A stretch of DNA of 64,000 nt, from positions 20,114,533-20,178,532 of the forward strand of contig NC_135369.1 in NCBI RefSeq assembly GCF_049243985.1, read 5' to 3'. Source of the DNA: Paroedura picta. Lineage: Eukaryota > Chordata > Lepidosauria > Squamata > Gekkonidae. Position numbers and translations under genes: made by a program. Numbering within the stretch: position 1 is the stretch's first letter; each line of letters begins with the position of its first letter. Of this stretch, positions 46,070 to 57,354 are shown in pieces. The notes below the pieces were generated by a model. That model made no database searches, had not been told where the DNA came from, and was given only the letters and a program-made list of their open reading frames with translations.

Positions 46070-47272
46070 TGTCATAAAAGCAACCAAGAGATAGCCACAT
46101 CTAGCCGTCCCTACAAGAGCAAACGCCTGTCTTCCTTTCTGTGATGGCTTGCAGGGATTCAGTTACTTTTCGGAGACAGGCAGACACGCTGGATATCTCC
46201 CTGGCAACCGGCTGTAACAGCGGAAGGCCCACCTCTACCTGGTGACGTCGCAGGCTACGATCCAGGACAGGACTTGTGCCCAGAATCTGTTCTTGCCTGC
46301 TTTTAAAGATGTGGTCCCCCCAGGTTTGCAAACAGGCACGTGGATGGTCTGATATCACTTATGCCTGCATGGGGCTAGATCAGCAGCTATAGAGCTTGAA
46401 AGATTAATTAAACCAGTTTCTTTAGCTCAGAAAACTCTGTATAAAACAACACAAGAGAGTTTTATATGGCTAAAAACACACAGTGTACAGAAACACGTGG
46501 CTGACAACCTGGCCATTTCCACAACCTCATGTATTTGTGACTCTGGAGTTTTCCCTGATCCTTCTCGACCTTGGGTTGCCCCCAAATTTTGAGAAAGGTA
46601 GCATAAAGGCTGACTTGCAGCTGTGCGGGTGGGAAAATTTGGATCCTGCCATCTCTGTGCCCACCATTTTCTTTAATCCTGTGTCTAGGAAGCTAATTTA
46701 TTCTCTCTGTCTCGGTGGGGGGGCTTTCAATTTTTCATTTAAATCTGTGCTTGTTGTATTCTTATAATATTATAAACAATATGTGTCCGGTGTTCTTTGA
46801 TTTCCAGCTATCTTCAGAATCAAATCAAAAATCTAAGTATTTAGACCCTTTCAGTGCAGAAATACCAGGGGGGAGGAATATCTCTGCAATGGAAGGGCGA
46901 GTGACTCAATACTACTCAATACTGATGCTCCTTTGGAAGACTTCAGGCCACAGGCCGGCGATGTTCTTTTCCCAACCACTTTCCTTCACACAGCTTACAG
47001 ACTGTGTTGGTAGCAATTTTAACTGATTGGTCTGCTTTAAAAAAAAATCTGTGTGAATCCTTCTTGGGAAATGCCTGGCTGCTCTACACATGAAGATTCG
47101 CAGAGAAGCGTAAGAATTGTGGGGAGGGAGGGAAGGACAGAGAGAGAGATCCGGCTGCAACCATGGCCAACAATTTCATTTTAATTCTTTGGTCTGCTTT
47201 AAAAAAAAACGACAATAACCAAGACAATTGGGTGGGAAAGCGTCACTCTGCATTGACAGATGGTTGGCTGGA
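46070..47272. other. TTC24 upstream region and decayed U2-unit flank
   Basis: Nothing assignable at 46070-46960 beyond AT-rich DNA. From about 47018 to 47272 two pieces resemble U2 5'-flanking DNA inside the palindrome: gattggtctgc...cagagaagcg resembles 48247-48340, and atggccaacaatttcatttt plus gcgtcactctgcattgacag repeat 48220-48250 and 48042-48080. No U2 gene is present here. Confidence 0.6.
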
Positions 47273-48579
47273 TGCCATATAAGAACCAACTCTTCTTCTA
47301 TTTGTTCCTTAGGCAGCTGATGCCGTGCACCTCCTCTGCATATTTAAGCTCTTCCAGCAGAGACATCAACAAGCATGTTCATTTATACGCCCATGTACCA
47401 CCGTTCTCTACCATTCCTGACTAACTTCATGTGTTTCTTCTGCAACAATGTTACTTGCTCGATGGTTCACAGAGAGCCAAGTGTCTGTATTAAGGGCTGT
47501 CCAGTGGCTTAGGATGACTCCCAAACAGCCTATTGTGCAGAGTCTTGGTCAAGTCTCACAAATAGAGGGCCCGGCTCCCTGGAATGAGTCCATCCATCTC
47601 ATGAGCTTTCTTTCCCAGGTGCCTTCAACTTTTACGCGCATTACGGTCTTTTCCAATGACTCGTGTCCTCTCATAATTGTGACCAAAGTATGATCACCTC
47701 GATTTAGTCATCTTTGCTTCTACCAAGTAGCATCCACCGGAAGAGCCACACAGACTGCCATCCCTGAAATGAGGCTTGTACATAAGGAAAGCTGGTAGGT
47801 TGCTCGTTCCTTTGGTGCCCACTGCAACCCTCACCAGGCAGGGGGCCTCCCCTTCTTTTCTGAAATACAGGACAAGAGACATATTGGGGGCAAGGACTTA
47901 GAAGAGCCACAGCCACTGTGGGTCACTGTTCTACGGTTTGGGGAGGAATAATCCAAGGCTGTGGGGACGGATAAGGCTCGGAATTCACTGCAGCTGTCAG
48001 AGAGAGCCATAAATCGAGTCACGACAATTGGGTTGGAAAAGCGTCACTCTGCATTGACAGATGGTTGGCTGGATGCAGCTGATCTCTGGCTCCCTCAGAA
48101 AGCTGATGCGCTGGCGGCCTCAGACCACTGTGCAGAATTTTAATTGAAAACTCATTTGCTCAAACATTTAGTCCCTTAGCAAAAGGAGGGAGAAGGAAGG
48201 AAGGAAGATCCGGATGCAACGATGGCCAACAATTTCATTTTAATTCATTGGTCTGCAAAAAAAAAGGAAAAGCCAGCGCGTGCCGCCTCCTTGGGAGGTC
48301 TGTGGCTGCTCCAGGCATGAGGCTTAGCAGAGAAGAACGAGGTCGAGATCTGGACCGCGGAAGGCGACGGCCGGCCAGGGAAGAAAGAAAGAAGAGGCAG
48401 CAAACACGCGCCCAGAGGAGGCGGGACGTGTGTTCGCAGAAGCTGTCATTCATCGCCAACACTCCGGCTCGTTCCCTCGCGAGATTTCTCCCTGCCCGCT
48501 TCTTGGCGCCCGCCATCCAGCCCAGGCGCGAGATCGGGTTCACAGGACTGCAGGGCGTCGCGGGGAAGGAGGCGGGCCT

Positions 48580-48820
48580 ATGCAGATCGCTGGCCAATGC
48601 CTGTCCGACTCCGAGCCCGGCGTTCCAATTCTGAAAGTGAAAAAGTGGAGAGAATCCCCCAATTATGACATCAGAATGTCCTCCGGGAGGCTGGAGAGCG
48701 GGAAGGCAGCAAGAGCCGCGGTGGGGAGACGCAGGGCGAGGCGGCGCGACCCCGGCGGAGCGGGCTGTGGGGCGGGGCGGCCCCGGCTGCGGCGTTGCCC
48801 TCCGAGGCCTGCAAGGCTGG
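48580..48820 (+). promoter_or_regulatory. U2 copy 1 promoter: DSE- and PSE-like elements
   Basis: Octamer-like ATGCAGAT at 48590-48597 (about -270) is followed by ccaat. The block at 48794-48816 (ccgaggcctgcaag, -66 to -44) is shared with copy 2 at the same distance. The spacing fits snRNA-type DSE and PSE. The intervening DNA differs between copies 1 and 2, so only these elements are conserved. Confidence 0.65.
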
Positions 48821-48859
48821 CGGCCGGCGAGGGGGACGGGTTCCCTGGGCACAGTCGGC

Positions 48860-49046
48860 ATCGCTTCTCGGCCTTTTGGCTAAGATCAAGTGTAGTATCT
48901 GTTCTTATCAGTTTAATATCTGATACGTCCTCTATCTGAGGACTATATATTAAATGGATTTTTGGAACAGGGAGATGGAAGAGGGGCTTGCTCCGTCCAC
49001 TCCACGCATCGACCTGGTATTGCAGTGCCTCCAGGAACGGTGCACC
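48860..49046 (+). ncRNA. RNU2: U2 spliceosomal snRNA, copy 1
   Basis: 187-nt match to vertebrate U2: ATCGCTTCTCGGCCTTTTGG start, branch-point-recognition GTAGTA at nt 33-38, stem IIa/IIb region (gtcctctatctgaggac), Sm site ATTTTTGG at nt 99-106, stem III and stem IV (cctggtattgcagtgcctcc) and the ggtgcacc end. A 3' box (gttagaaagacaga) is at 49071-49084. Stem III starts GGAACAG where human has GGAGCAG, giving an A-C mismatch. Same variant as copy 4. Confidence 0.95.
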
Positions 49047-49070
49047 TCCCACCCCGGGAGAATTTTCACG

Positions 49071-49084
49071 GTTAGAAAGACAGA
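49071..49084 (+). terminator. U2 copy 1 3' box
   Basis: gttagaaagacaga, 25 nt past the RNA end, fits the snRNA 3'-processing consensus. Confidence 0.65.
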
Positions 49085-49164
49085 TGAGTTTCTTTCCTCT
49101 CTGATTTCTTTCTTTTTATCTTTTATTTAAACATGATGATGATAATGGTAACGTCCAATTTCTT

Positions 49165-52100
49165 TGTTGTTGTTATGTGCGAAGTCGTGTCCGACCCATC
49201 GCGACCCCATGGACAATGATCCTCCAGGCCTTCCTGTCCTCTACCATTCCCTGGAGTCCATTTAAGTTTGCACCTACTGCTTCAGTGACTCCATCCATCC
49301 ACCTCATTCTCTGTCGTCCCCTTCTTCTTTTGCCCTCGATCTCTCCCAGCATTAGGCTCTTCTCCAGGGAGTCCTTCCTTCTCATGAGGTGGCCGAAATA
49401 TTTGAGTTTCAACTTCAGGATCTGGCCTTCTAAAGAGCAGTCAGGGCTGATCTCCTCTAGGACTGACTGGTTTGTTCGCCTTGCAGTCCAAGGGACTCGC
49501 AAGAGTCTTCTCCAGCACCAGAGTTCAAAAGCCTCAATTCTTTGACGCTCGGCCTTCCTTATGGTCCAACTTTCGCAGCCATACATTGCAACTGGGAAGA
49601 CCATAGCCTTCACTAAACGCACTTTTGTTGGCAGGGTGATGTCTCTGCTTTTTAGGATGCTGTCTAGATTTGCCATAGCTTTCCTCCCCAGGAGCAAGCG
49701 TCTTTTAATTTCTTTGCTGCAGTCCCCATCTGCAGTGATCTTGGAGCCCAGGAAAATAAAATCTGTCACTATCTCCATTTCTTCCCCTTCTATTTGCCAG
49801 GAATTGAGAGGGCCGGATGCCATGATCTTTGTTTTCTTGATGTTGAGTTTCAAGCCAACTTTTGCACTCTCCTCCTTCACCCGCATCAACAGGCTCTTTA
49901 GTTCCTCTTCACTTTCTGCCATTAGAGTGGTATCATCTGCATATCTGAGGTTGTTGATATTTCTCCCTGCAATCTTGATCCCAATTTGTGACTCCTCTAA
50001 TCCCGCATTTCTCATGATGTGCTCTGCATACAAGTTAAATAGGCAAGGCGACAGTATACAGCCTTGCCGAACTCCTTTCTCAATTTTGAACCAGTCAGTC
50101 ATTCCATGTTCAGTTCTCACTGTTGCTTCTTGACCTGCATATAAATTTCTCAAGAGACAAATAAGATGCTCTGGTATTCCCATCTCTTTAAGAACTTGCC
50201 ACAATTTGTTGTGCTCCACACAATCAAAGGCTTTAGCATAGTCAATGAAGCAGAAGTAGACGTTCTTCTGGTACTCCCTAGCTTTCTCCATGATCCAGCG
50301 TATGTTGGCAATTTGATCTCTAGTTCCTCTGCCTCTTCGAAATCCTGCCTGTACTTCTGGAAGTTCTCGGTCCACATATTGCTGGAACCTAGCTTGTAGG
50401 ATTTTGAGCATAACTTTGCTAGCATGAGAAATTAGTGCGATGGTGCGGTAGTTTGAACATTCTTTGGCATTGCCCTTCTTTGGGATTGGAATGTAAACTG
50501 ACCTTTTCCAATCCTGTGGCCATTGTTGAGTTTTCCAAATTTGCTGGCATATTGAGTGTAGCACTTTTACTGCATCGTCCTTTAAGATTTTGAATAGTTC
50601 AACTGGAATGCTGTCACTACCACTAGCTTTATTGTTGCTCAGACTTCCTAAGGCCCATTTGACTTCACATTCCAGGATGTCTGGCTCCAGGTCAGTAACT
50701 ACCCCATTGTGGTCATCAGGGATGTTAAGCTCGCTCTTGTATAGTTCTTCTGTATAATTTTGCCACCTTTGTTTGATCTCTTCTGCTTCTGTGAGGTCCC
50801 TACCATTTTGGTCCCTTATCATACCCATCTTTGCATGAAACGTTCTCTTCATATCTCCAATTTTCTTGAAAAGATCTCTGGTCCTCCCCATTCTATTGTT
50901 TTCTTCTATTTGTTTGCACTGTTCGTTTAAGAAGGCATTCTTATCTCTTCTAGCTTTTCTCTGGAATTCTGCATTCAATTGGGTGTATCTTTCTCTTTCT
51001 CCCTTGCCTTTCACTTCCCTTCTCTCCTTAGCTATTTGTAAAGCTTCCTCAGACAGCCATTTTGATTTCTTGCATTTCTTTTTCTTTGGGATGGTTTTAG
51101 TTGCTACCTCTTGTACAATGTTGCAAACCTCCGTCCATAGTTCTTCAGGCACTCTGTCTATCAGATCTAATTCCTTAAATCTATTTGTCACCTCCACTGT
51201 GTATTCGTCGGGGATATGATTTAGTTCATACCTGAGTGGCCTAGTGCTTTTCCCTACTTTCTTCAATTTAAGCCTAAATTTTGCAACAAGAAGCTCATGA
51301 TCTGAACCACAATCAGCTCCTGGTCTTGTTTTTATTGACTGGATAGAACTTTTCCATCTTTGGCTGCAGAGCACATAGTCAATCTGATTTCTGTGTTGAC
51401 CGTCTGGTGATGTCCATGTGTAGAGTCGTCTCTTGGGCTGCTGGAAAAGAGTGTTTGCTATGACCATTGTATTCTCTTGACAAAATTCTACCAGCCTGTG
51501 CCCTGCTTCATTTTGTACTCCAAGGCCAAACTTGCCTGTTATCCCGGTTATCTTTTGGCTTCCTACTTTAGCATTCCAATCCCCCATGATGATAAGCACA
51601 TCATTTTTGGGCGTTGCTTCTAGAAGGTGTTGTAGGGCTTCATAGAACTGATCAACTTCATCCTCTTCAGCAGCAGTGGTTGGGGCGTAGACCTGGATCA
51701 CTGTGATGTTGAATGGTTTGCCTTGGATTCGAACTGAGATCATTCTGTCATTTTGGGGATTGTATCCCAAGACTGCTTTTCCTACTCTCTTATTGATTAT
51801 GAAGGCTACTCCATTTCTTCTGCGAGATTCTTGTCCACAATAGTATACCTGATGGTCATCTGAATTAAATTCACCCATTCCTGTCCATTTTAGTTCACTG
51901 ATTCCTAAAATGTCGATGTTCAGTCTTCTCATTTCTTGTTTAACCACGTCCAGCTTGCCTTGATTCATGGATCTGACGTTCCAGGTTCCTATGGAATAAA
52001 AATCTTTACAGCATCGGACTGTCTTTTCGCCACCAGTTACTTCCACAACTGAGCGTCCTTTCGGCTTTGGCCCAGCCGCTTCATTCATTCTGGCGCTACT

Positions 52101-52381
52101 CGTACTAGCCGTCTGCTCATCCCCAGTAGCATATTGGACACCTTCCGACCTGAGGGGCTCATCTTCCAGCGTCATATCGTTATGCCTATTGGAACTGTCC
52201 ATAGAGTTTTCATGGCAAAGATACTGGAGTGGTTTGCCATTGCCTTCTCCAGTGGATCACCTTTTGTCAGAGCTCTCAGCTATGACCTGTCCGTCTTGGG
52301 TGGCCCTGCACGGCATAGCTCATAGCTTCACTGAACTACGCAAGCCCCCTTGCCACAACAAGGCAGCGATCCTTGAAGGGG
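49165..52381 (-). mobile_element. Full-length RTE-BovB LINE, apparently intact
   Basis: 3217 bp flanked by a perfect 12-bp duplication gtccaatttctt (49153-49164, 52382-52393). The right arm shows the empty site with one copy of this motif. The 5' region has ccactggagaaggcaatggc, a BovB hallmark, and the 3' end has cacgacttcgcacataacaa plus a short tail. It contains one uninterrupted ORF. Confidence 0.96.
49173..52202 (-). CDS. BovB endonuclease / reverse transcriptase, 1009 aa
   Basis: Single ORF from ATG at 52202 to the stop at 49173. The APE-type endonuclease occupies about residues 68-310: GTWNVRS (72-78), catalytic ISELKWTG (101-108), IIMGDWNAKVG (204-214) and GSDHELLVA (299-307). A Lys-rich linker lies at 372-382. 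Reverse transcriptase from about 520: GSDSIPVELF, KRSVYIPIPKKG, EVQAGFRRGRGTRDQ, FIDYAKAFD (652-660), KGVRQGCILSP and YADD (754-757). The C-terminus is Cys/Trp-rich, ending MGRTRLRT. Length and order fit RTE elements. All catalytic motifs are present and no break is seen. It shares most of its sequence with the truncated copies at 38938 and 54301. Confidence 0.96.
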   Translation of the reverse strand: MDSSNRHNDMTLEDEPLRSEGVQYATGDEQTASTSSARMNEAAGPKPKGRSVVEVTGGEKTVRCCKDFYSIGTWNVRSMNQGKLDVVKQEMRRLNIDILGISELKWTGMGEFNSDDHQVYYCGQESRRRNGVAFIINKRVGKAVLGYNPQNDRMISVRIQGKPFNITVIQVYAPTTAAEEDEVDQFYEALQHLLEATPKNDVLIIMGDWNAKVGSQKITGITGKFGLGVQNEAGHRLVEFCQENTMVIANTLFQQPKRRLYTWTSPDGQHRNQIDYVLCSQRWKSSIQSIKTRPGADCGSDHELLVAKFRLKLKKVGKSTRPLRYELNHIPDEYTVEVTNRFKELDLIDRVPEELWTEVCNIVQEVATKTIPKKKKCKKSKWLSEEALQIAKERREVKGKGERERYTQLNAEFQRKARRDKNAFLNEQCKQIEENNRMGRTRDLFKKIGDMKRTFHAKMGMIRDQNGRDLTEAEEIKQRWQNYTEELYKSELNIPDDHNGVVTDLEPDILECEVKWALGSLSNNKASGSDSIPVELFKILKDDAVKVLHSICQQIWKTQQWPQDWKRSVYIPIPKKGNAKECSNYRTIALISHASKVMLKILQARFQQYVDRELPEVQAGFRRGRGTRDQIANIRWIMEKAREYQKNVYFCFIDYAKAFDCVEHNKLWQVLKEMGIPEHLICLLRNLYAGQEATVRTEHGMTDWFKIEKGVRQGCILSPCLFNLYAEHIMRNAGLEESQIGIKIAGRNINNLRYADDTTLMAESEEELKSLLMRVKEESAKVGLKLNIKKTKIMASGPLNSWQIEGEEMEIVTDFIFLGSKITADGDCSKEIKRRLLLGRKAMANLDSILKSRDITLPTKVRLVKAMVFPVAMYGCESWTIRKAERQRIEAFELWCWRRLLRVPWTARRTNQSVLEEISPDCSLEGQILKLKLKYFGHLMRRKDSLEKSLMLGEIEGKRRRGRQRMRWMDGVTEAVGANLNGLQGMVEDRKAWRIIVHGVAMGRTRLRT

Positions 52382-53039
52382 GTCCAATTTCTTACTGTTC
52401 TTTTAATCATATTCTAATTTTCCTGTAGTTTCGCTAACAAACTGATTTAACATACTGCATGAATTGTCAGCCCATCTTATTTGCTCGTAAAGACTTCACA
52501 ACCAAGCAAAGAAGGGCCGAGCCCGCCTTTCAAGGCAGGCGTAAGAAGACTAAACGGTTAGAGCGATGGCCGAGGGGTTCTTGAGACAGGAATTGGGCTG
52601 GGCGGCGTGACAAGGTTTTTCACCTTGCACTCGAAAGCTCACGCCTTGAATCAATCTTTGTGGATCTTGAAGGGGCTACTGGACTCTGATTTTATTGTCC
52701 TTCCTCCAGGGAATTCAACGATGACGCGCGTCCTCCGTTCCCTTTGAGAATCAGGCGGGAGCCGCGTCGGTCTGAAGCGGCAGAACGACGTTTGACTCCA
52801 GAGGCACCTTTCAGTCCACGTGTGAGCTCTGGGCCTGCAGAAGCGCGCATGCGAGCAGAACCTCACCCCCGGAATAAAACTTGCTTGGTCTCAACGGGGC
52901 CCTTGGGCTCCAGCGTCCTTCCGTCCCGCTCTGTGCCGCCCATTAGACGGGGAGAGCGAGCCCTACAAAGTGCACGCGCCATCAGAGAAGCTCCAGGAAA
53001 GTCAGCCGCAGCCACGAATCGAACGGCGTCCTGGGAAAG

Positions 53040-53265
53040 GGGGCGGGCCTATGCAGATCGCTGGCCAATGCCTGCCCGAGGCCCGGCATTCCCAGCTGTG
53101 AAACTGGAAGAGAGGAGAGAACCTGCGAAAGATTCTCCGGAAGGCCGCTTCTCCGGGAGGCGGAGAGAGCAGCCCGGTTGGAAGGCACAGAGAGATCGGC
53201 AGGGCCGGCGGAGGGGGCTGCGGGGCTGTGACTGCGTCGTTGCTCGCCGAGGCCTGCAAGTCAGT
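53040..53265 (+). promoter_or_regulatory. U2 copy 2 promoter: DSE- and PSE-like elements
   Basis: ATGCAGAT at 53051-53058 (about -253) with adjacent ctggccaatgcc; PSE-like block at 53238-53260 (ccgaggcctgcaag, -66 to -44). Both match copy 1 while the surrounding sequence does not. Confidence 0.65.
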
Positions 53266-53303
53266 CAGGTCTGCGGAGGGAATTTCTCCGTGGTTTCTTC
53301 CGC

Positions 53304-53490
53304 ATCGCTTCTCGGCCTTTTGGCTAAGATCAAGTGTAGTATCTGTTCTTATCAGTTTAATATCTGATACGTCCTCTATCTGGGGACTATATATTAAATG
53401 GATTTTTGGAGCAGGGAGATGGAAGAGGGGCTTGCTCCGTCCACTCCACGCATCGGCCTGGTATTGCAGTGCCTCCAGGAACGGTGCACC
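53304..53490 (+). ncRNA. RNU2: U2 spliceosomal snRNA, copy 2
   Basis: 187-nt U2 gene with the human-like GGAGCAG at the stem III start. It has gcatcggcctgg (A to G) before stem IV, shared with copy 3. A private G in stem IIb (tctggggac) turns a U-A pair into U-G. Sm site and GTAGTA intact. 3' box gttcaaaagcaga at 53516-53528. Confidence 0.95.
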
Positions 53491-53627
53491 TCCCACCCCA
53501 GGGAGAATATTTGTGGTTCAAAAGCAGATGAGAATTTGGGCTTTGCTTCTCTTTATTAAGCAAAGTTTTGAAATCGGAGTCTTTGTGTGTGGTGCGCACT
53601 TCCTCGGACAATGGAACAGGCATCATA

Positions 53628-53722
53628 AGAATCAGAGTCCAGTAGCACCTTTAAGACCAACAAAGATTTATTCAAGGTGTGAGCTTCTGAGTGCAAGCAC
53701 TCTTCCTCAGACTAAGAACTCC
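53628..53722. repeat. Dispersed repeat X in left arm
   Basis: agtagcacctttaagaccaa, ttcaaggtgtgagcttctga, caagcactcttcctcagact. Mirrored at 55903-55997, so it was present before the duplication. Confidence 0.6.
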
Positions 53723-54300
53723 CTACATGATCGGGGGAATATATAGCAAAAATCAATTCTGTTACATTAGTACACCGTGTCACACATCCAAATACAGCCA
53801 GTGTTAATTCTTTGCCAAAACAGTCATTCAATCAGGCATCATAAGAGTTCAAGTATTAGGAAGTAAATTAGTAAACCTATCAAACTTGTCAAAATGTCAA
53901 GGTTAGTAATTAATGACAGACACTTTCCCAGTGTTGAAAATTAGTGATTAAAAGATTAGAGTTTGACCAGATTAGAAACCACCAATCCTAACCACTACAT
54001 CAAGCTGTCAGAGAAAGGGTTACATGTTTGACGGTTCACATGGGCCCATCTCTCCTTTCTGGTCAAATACAAACAAGTGTGCTATACTGGAGTCTTTTAC
54101 GTGACTCCCTAGAGAAGCAACTAGCCTCTTTTAATCACTAATTTTCAAAACTGGGAAAGTGTCTGTCATTAATTACTAACCTTGACATTTTTATTTCCCC
54201 AATGTTTCTGTGAACTACAATTGAACCCTAAGGACTGATAAGCTTTTCTAGCAAACAATTTTACCGGATGTTGTGAAAGTTTACTAATTTACTTCCTAAT

Positions 54301-55774
54301 ACAGGCAGGATTTCAAAGAGGCAGAGGAACTAGAGATCAAATTGCCAACATATGCTGGATCATGGAGAAAGCTAGGGAGTTCCAGAAGAACATCTACTTC
54401 TGCTTCATTGTGTGGAGCACAACAAATTGTGGCAAGTTCTTAAAGAGATGGGAATACCAGAGCATCTTATTTGTCTCTTGAGAAACTTATATGCAGGTCA
54501 AGAAGCAACAGTGAGAACTGAACATGGAATCACAGATTGGTTCAAAATTGAGAAAGGAGTTCGGCAAAGCTGTATACTGTCGCCTTGTCTATTTAACTTG
54601 TATGCGGAGCACATCATGAGAAAGGTGGGATTAGAGGAGTCACAAATTGGGATCAAGATTGCAGGGAGAAATATCAACAACCTCAGATATGCAGATGATA
54701 CCACTCTAATGGCAAAAAGTGAAGAGGAACTAAAGAGCCTGTTAATGCGGATGAAGGAGGAGAGTGCAAAAGTTGGCTTGAAACTCAACATCAAGAAAAC
54801 AAAGATCATGGCATCCGGCCCTCTCAATTCCTGGCAAATAGATGGGGAAGAAATGGAGATAGTGACAGATTTTATTTTCCTGGGCTCCAAGATCACTGCA
54901 GATGGGGACTGCAGCAAAGAAATTAAAAGACGCTTGCTCCTGGGGAGGAAAGCTATGGCAAATCTAGACAGCATCCTAAAAAGCAGAGACATCACCCTGC
55001 CAACAAAAGTGCGTTTAGTCAAGGCTATGGTCTTCCCAGTTGCAATGTATGGCTGTGAAAGTTGGACCATAAGGAAGGTAAAGGTAAAGGTATCCCTTGT
55101 GCAAGCACCGAGTCATGTCTGACCCTTGGGGTGACGCCCTCCAGCGTTTTCATGGCAGACTCAATACGGGGTGGTTTGCCAGTGCCTTCCCCAGTCATTA
55201 CCATTTACCCCCCAGCAATCTGGGTACTCATTTTACCGACCTCGGAAGGATGGAAGGCTGAGTCCACCTTGAGCCGGCTGCTGGGATTGAACTCCCAGCC
55301 TCATGGGCAAAGCTTTCAGACAGCTGCCTTACCACTCTGCGCCACAAGAGGCTCTTACAAGGAAGGCCGAGCGTCAAAGAATTGAGGCTTTTGAACTCTG
55401 GTGCTGGAGAACTCTTGCGAGTCCCTTGGACTGCAAGGCGAAGAAACCGGTCAGTCCTAGAGGAGATCAGCCCTGACTGCTCTTTAGAAGGCCAGATCCT
55501 GAAGATGAAACTCAAATACTTTGCAGAACTCAAATACTTTGGCCACCTCATGAGAAGGAAGGACTCCCTGGAGAAGAGCCTAATGCTGGGAGCGATTGAG
55601 GGCAAAAGAAGAAGGGGACGACAGAGAATGAGGTGGCTGGATGGAGTCACTGAAGCAGTCGGTGCAAACCTAAATGGACTCCAGGGAATGGTAGAGGACA
55701 GGAAGGCCTGGAGGATCATTGTCCATGGGCTCGCGATGGGTCCGACATGACTTTGCACCTAACAACAACAACCT
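54301..55774 (+). mobile_element. RTE-BovB, 5'-truncated, in the right arm, with nested SINE
   Basis: Starts at acaggcaggatttcaaagag, ends tttgcacctaacaacaacaa. The left arm shows the uninterrupted site (attaggaag / aagt / gaactc junction), so it inserted after the inversion. Little or no target duplication. A short deletion in the FIDYAKAF region, a nested SINE B (55077-55357) and a short internal duplication (aactcaaatactttg) break the frame. YADD is still readable at about 54692. Confidence 0.9.
55077..55357 (-). repeat. tRNA-derived SINE B inside BovB
   Basis: Flanked by aaggaagg on both sides (target duplication). The body is as in 30766 and 41306. The tRNA-like head is at the right (ccacaagaggctctt). 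Confidence 0.85.
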
Positions 55775-56134
55775 GAACTCTTATGATGCCTGATTGATTG
55801 ACTGTTTTGGCAAAGAATTATCACTGGCTGTATTTGGATGTGTGACACGGTGTACTAATGTAACAGAATTGATTTTTGCTATATATTCCCCCGATCATGT
55901 AGGGAGTTCTTAGTCTGAGGAAGAGTGCTTGCACTCAGAAGCTCACACCTTGAATAAATCTTTGTTGGTCTTAAAGGTGCTACTGGACTCTGATTCTTAT
56001 GATGCCTGTTCCATTGTCCGAGGAAGTGCGCACCACACACAAAGACTCCGATTTCAAAACTTTGCTTAATAAAGAGAAGCAAAGCCCAAATTCTCATCTG
56101 CTTTTGAACCACAAATATTCTCCCTGGGGTGGGA

Positions 56135-56321
56135 GGTGCACCGTTCCTGGAGGCACTGCAATACCAGGCCGATGCGTGGAGTGGACGGAGCAAGCCCCTC
56201 TTCCATCTCCCTGCTCCAAAAATCCATTTAATATATAGTCCTCAGATAGAGGACGTATCAGATATTAAACTGATAAGAACAGATACTACACTTGATCTTA
56301 GCCAAAAGGCCGAGAAGCGAT
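56135..56321 (-). ncRNA. RNU2: U2 spliceosomal snRNA, copy 3
   Basis: Mirror partner of copy 2: shares GGAGCAG and gcatcggcc but keeps stem IIb as gtcctctatctgaggac. 187 nt, with GTAGTA and Sm site. 3' box complement at 56097-56109, octamer-like ATGCAGAT complement at 56567-56574. Confidence 0.95.
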
Positions 56322-57354
56322 GCGGAAGAAGCCACGGAGAAATTCCCTCCGCAGACCTGACTGACTTGCAGGCCTCGGCGAGCAACGACGCAGTCACAGC
56401 CCCGCAGCCCCCTCCGCCGGCCCTGCCGATCTCTCTGTGCCTTCCAACCGGGCTGCTCTCTCCGCCTCCCGGAGAAGCGGCCTTCCGGAGAATCTTTCGC
56501 AGGTTCTCTCCTCTCTTCCAGTTTCACAGCTGGGAATGCCGGGCCTCGGGCAGGCATTGGCCAGCGATCTGCATAGGCCCGCCCCCTTTCCCAGGACGCC
56601 GTTCGATTCGTGGCTGCGGCTGACTTTCCTGGAGCTTCTCTGATGGCGCGTGCACTTTGCAGGGCTCGCTCTCCCCGTCTAATGGGCGGCACAGAGCGGG
56701 ACGGAAGGACGCTGGAGCCCAAGGGCCCCGTTGAGACCAAGCAAGTTTTATTCCGGGGGTGAGGTTCTGCTCGCATGCGCGCTTCTGCAGGCCCAGAGCT
56801 CACACGTGGACTGAAAGGTGCCTCTGGAGTCAAACGTCGTTCTGCCGCTTCAGACCGACGCGGCTCCCGCCTGATTCTCAAAGGGAACGGAGGACGCGCG
56901 TCATCGTTGAATTCCCTGGAGGAAGGACAATAAAATCAGAGTCCAGTAGCCCCTTCAAGATCCACAAAGATTGATTCAAGGCGTGAGCTTTCGAGTGCAA
57001 GGTGAAAAACCTTGTCACGCCGCCCAGCCCAATTCCTGTCTCAAGAACCCCTCGGCCATCGCTCTAACCGTTTAGTCTTCTTACGCCTGCCTTGAAAGGC
57101 GGGCTCGGCCCTTCTTTGCTTGGTTGTGAAGTCTTTACGAGCAAATAAGATGGGCTGACAATTCATGCAGTATGTTAAATCAGTTTGTTAGCGAAACTAC
57201 AGGAAAATTAGAATATGATTAAAAGAAAAGAACAGTAAGAAATTGGACGTTACCATTATCATCATCATCTTTAAATAAAAGATAAAAAGAAAGAAATCAG
57301 AGAGGAAAGAAACTCATCTGTCTTTCTAACCGTGAAAATTCTCCCGGGGTGGGA

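Noticed and set aside
48235-48939. Overlapping 120-208-codon ORFs at the U2 loci, mirrored at 57462-58166 and at 52744-53496 / 56129-56881
   Set aside because: They arise from CpG-rich U2 promoter DNA, run through the snRNA genes and appear in both arms only because of the palindrome.
49177-51219. Open frames on the + strand across the BovB element, and the mirror-type frames opposite the copies at 38938 and 54301
   Set aside because: Antisense shadows of the BovB coding region.
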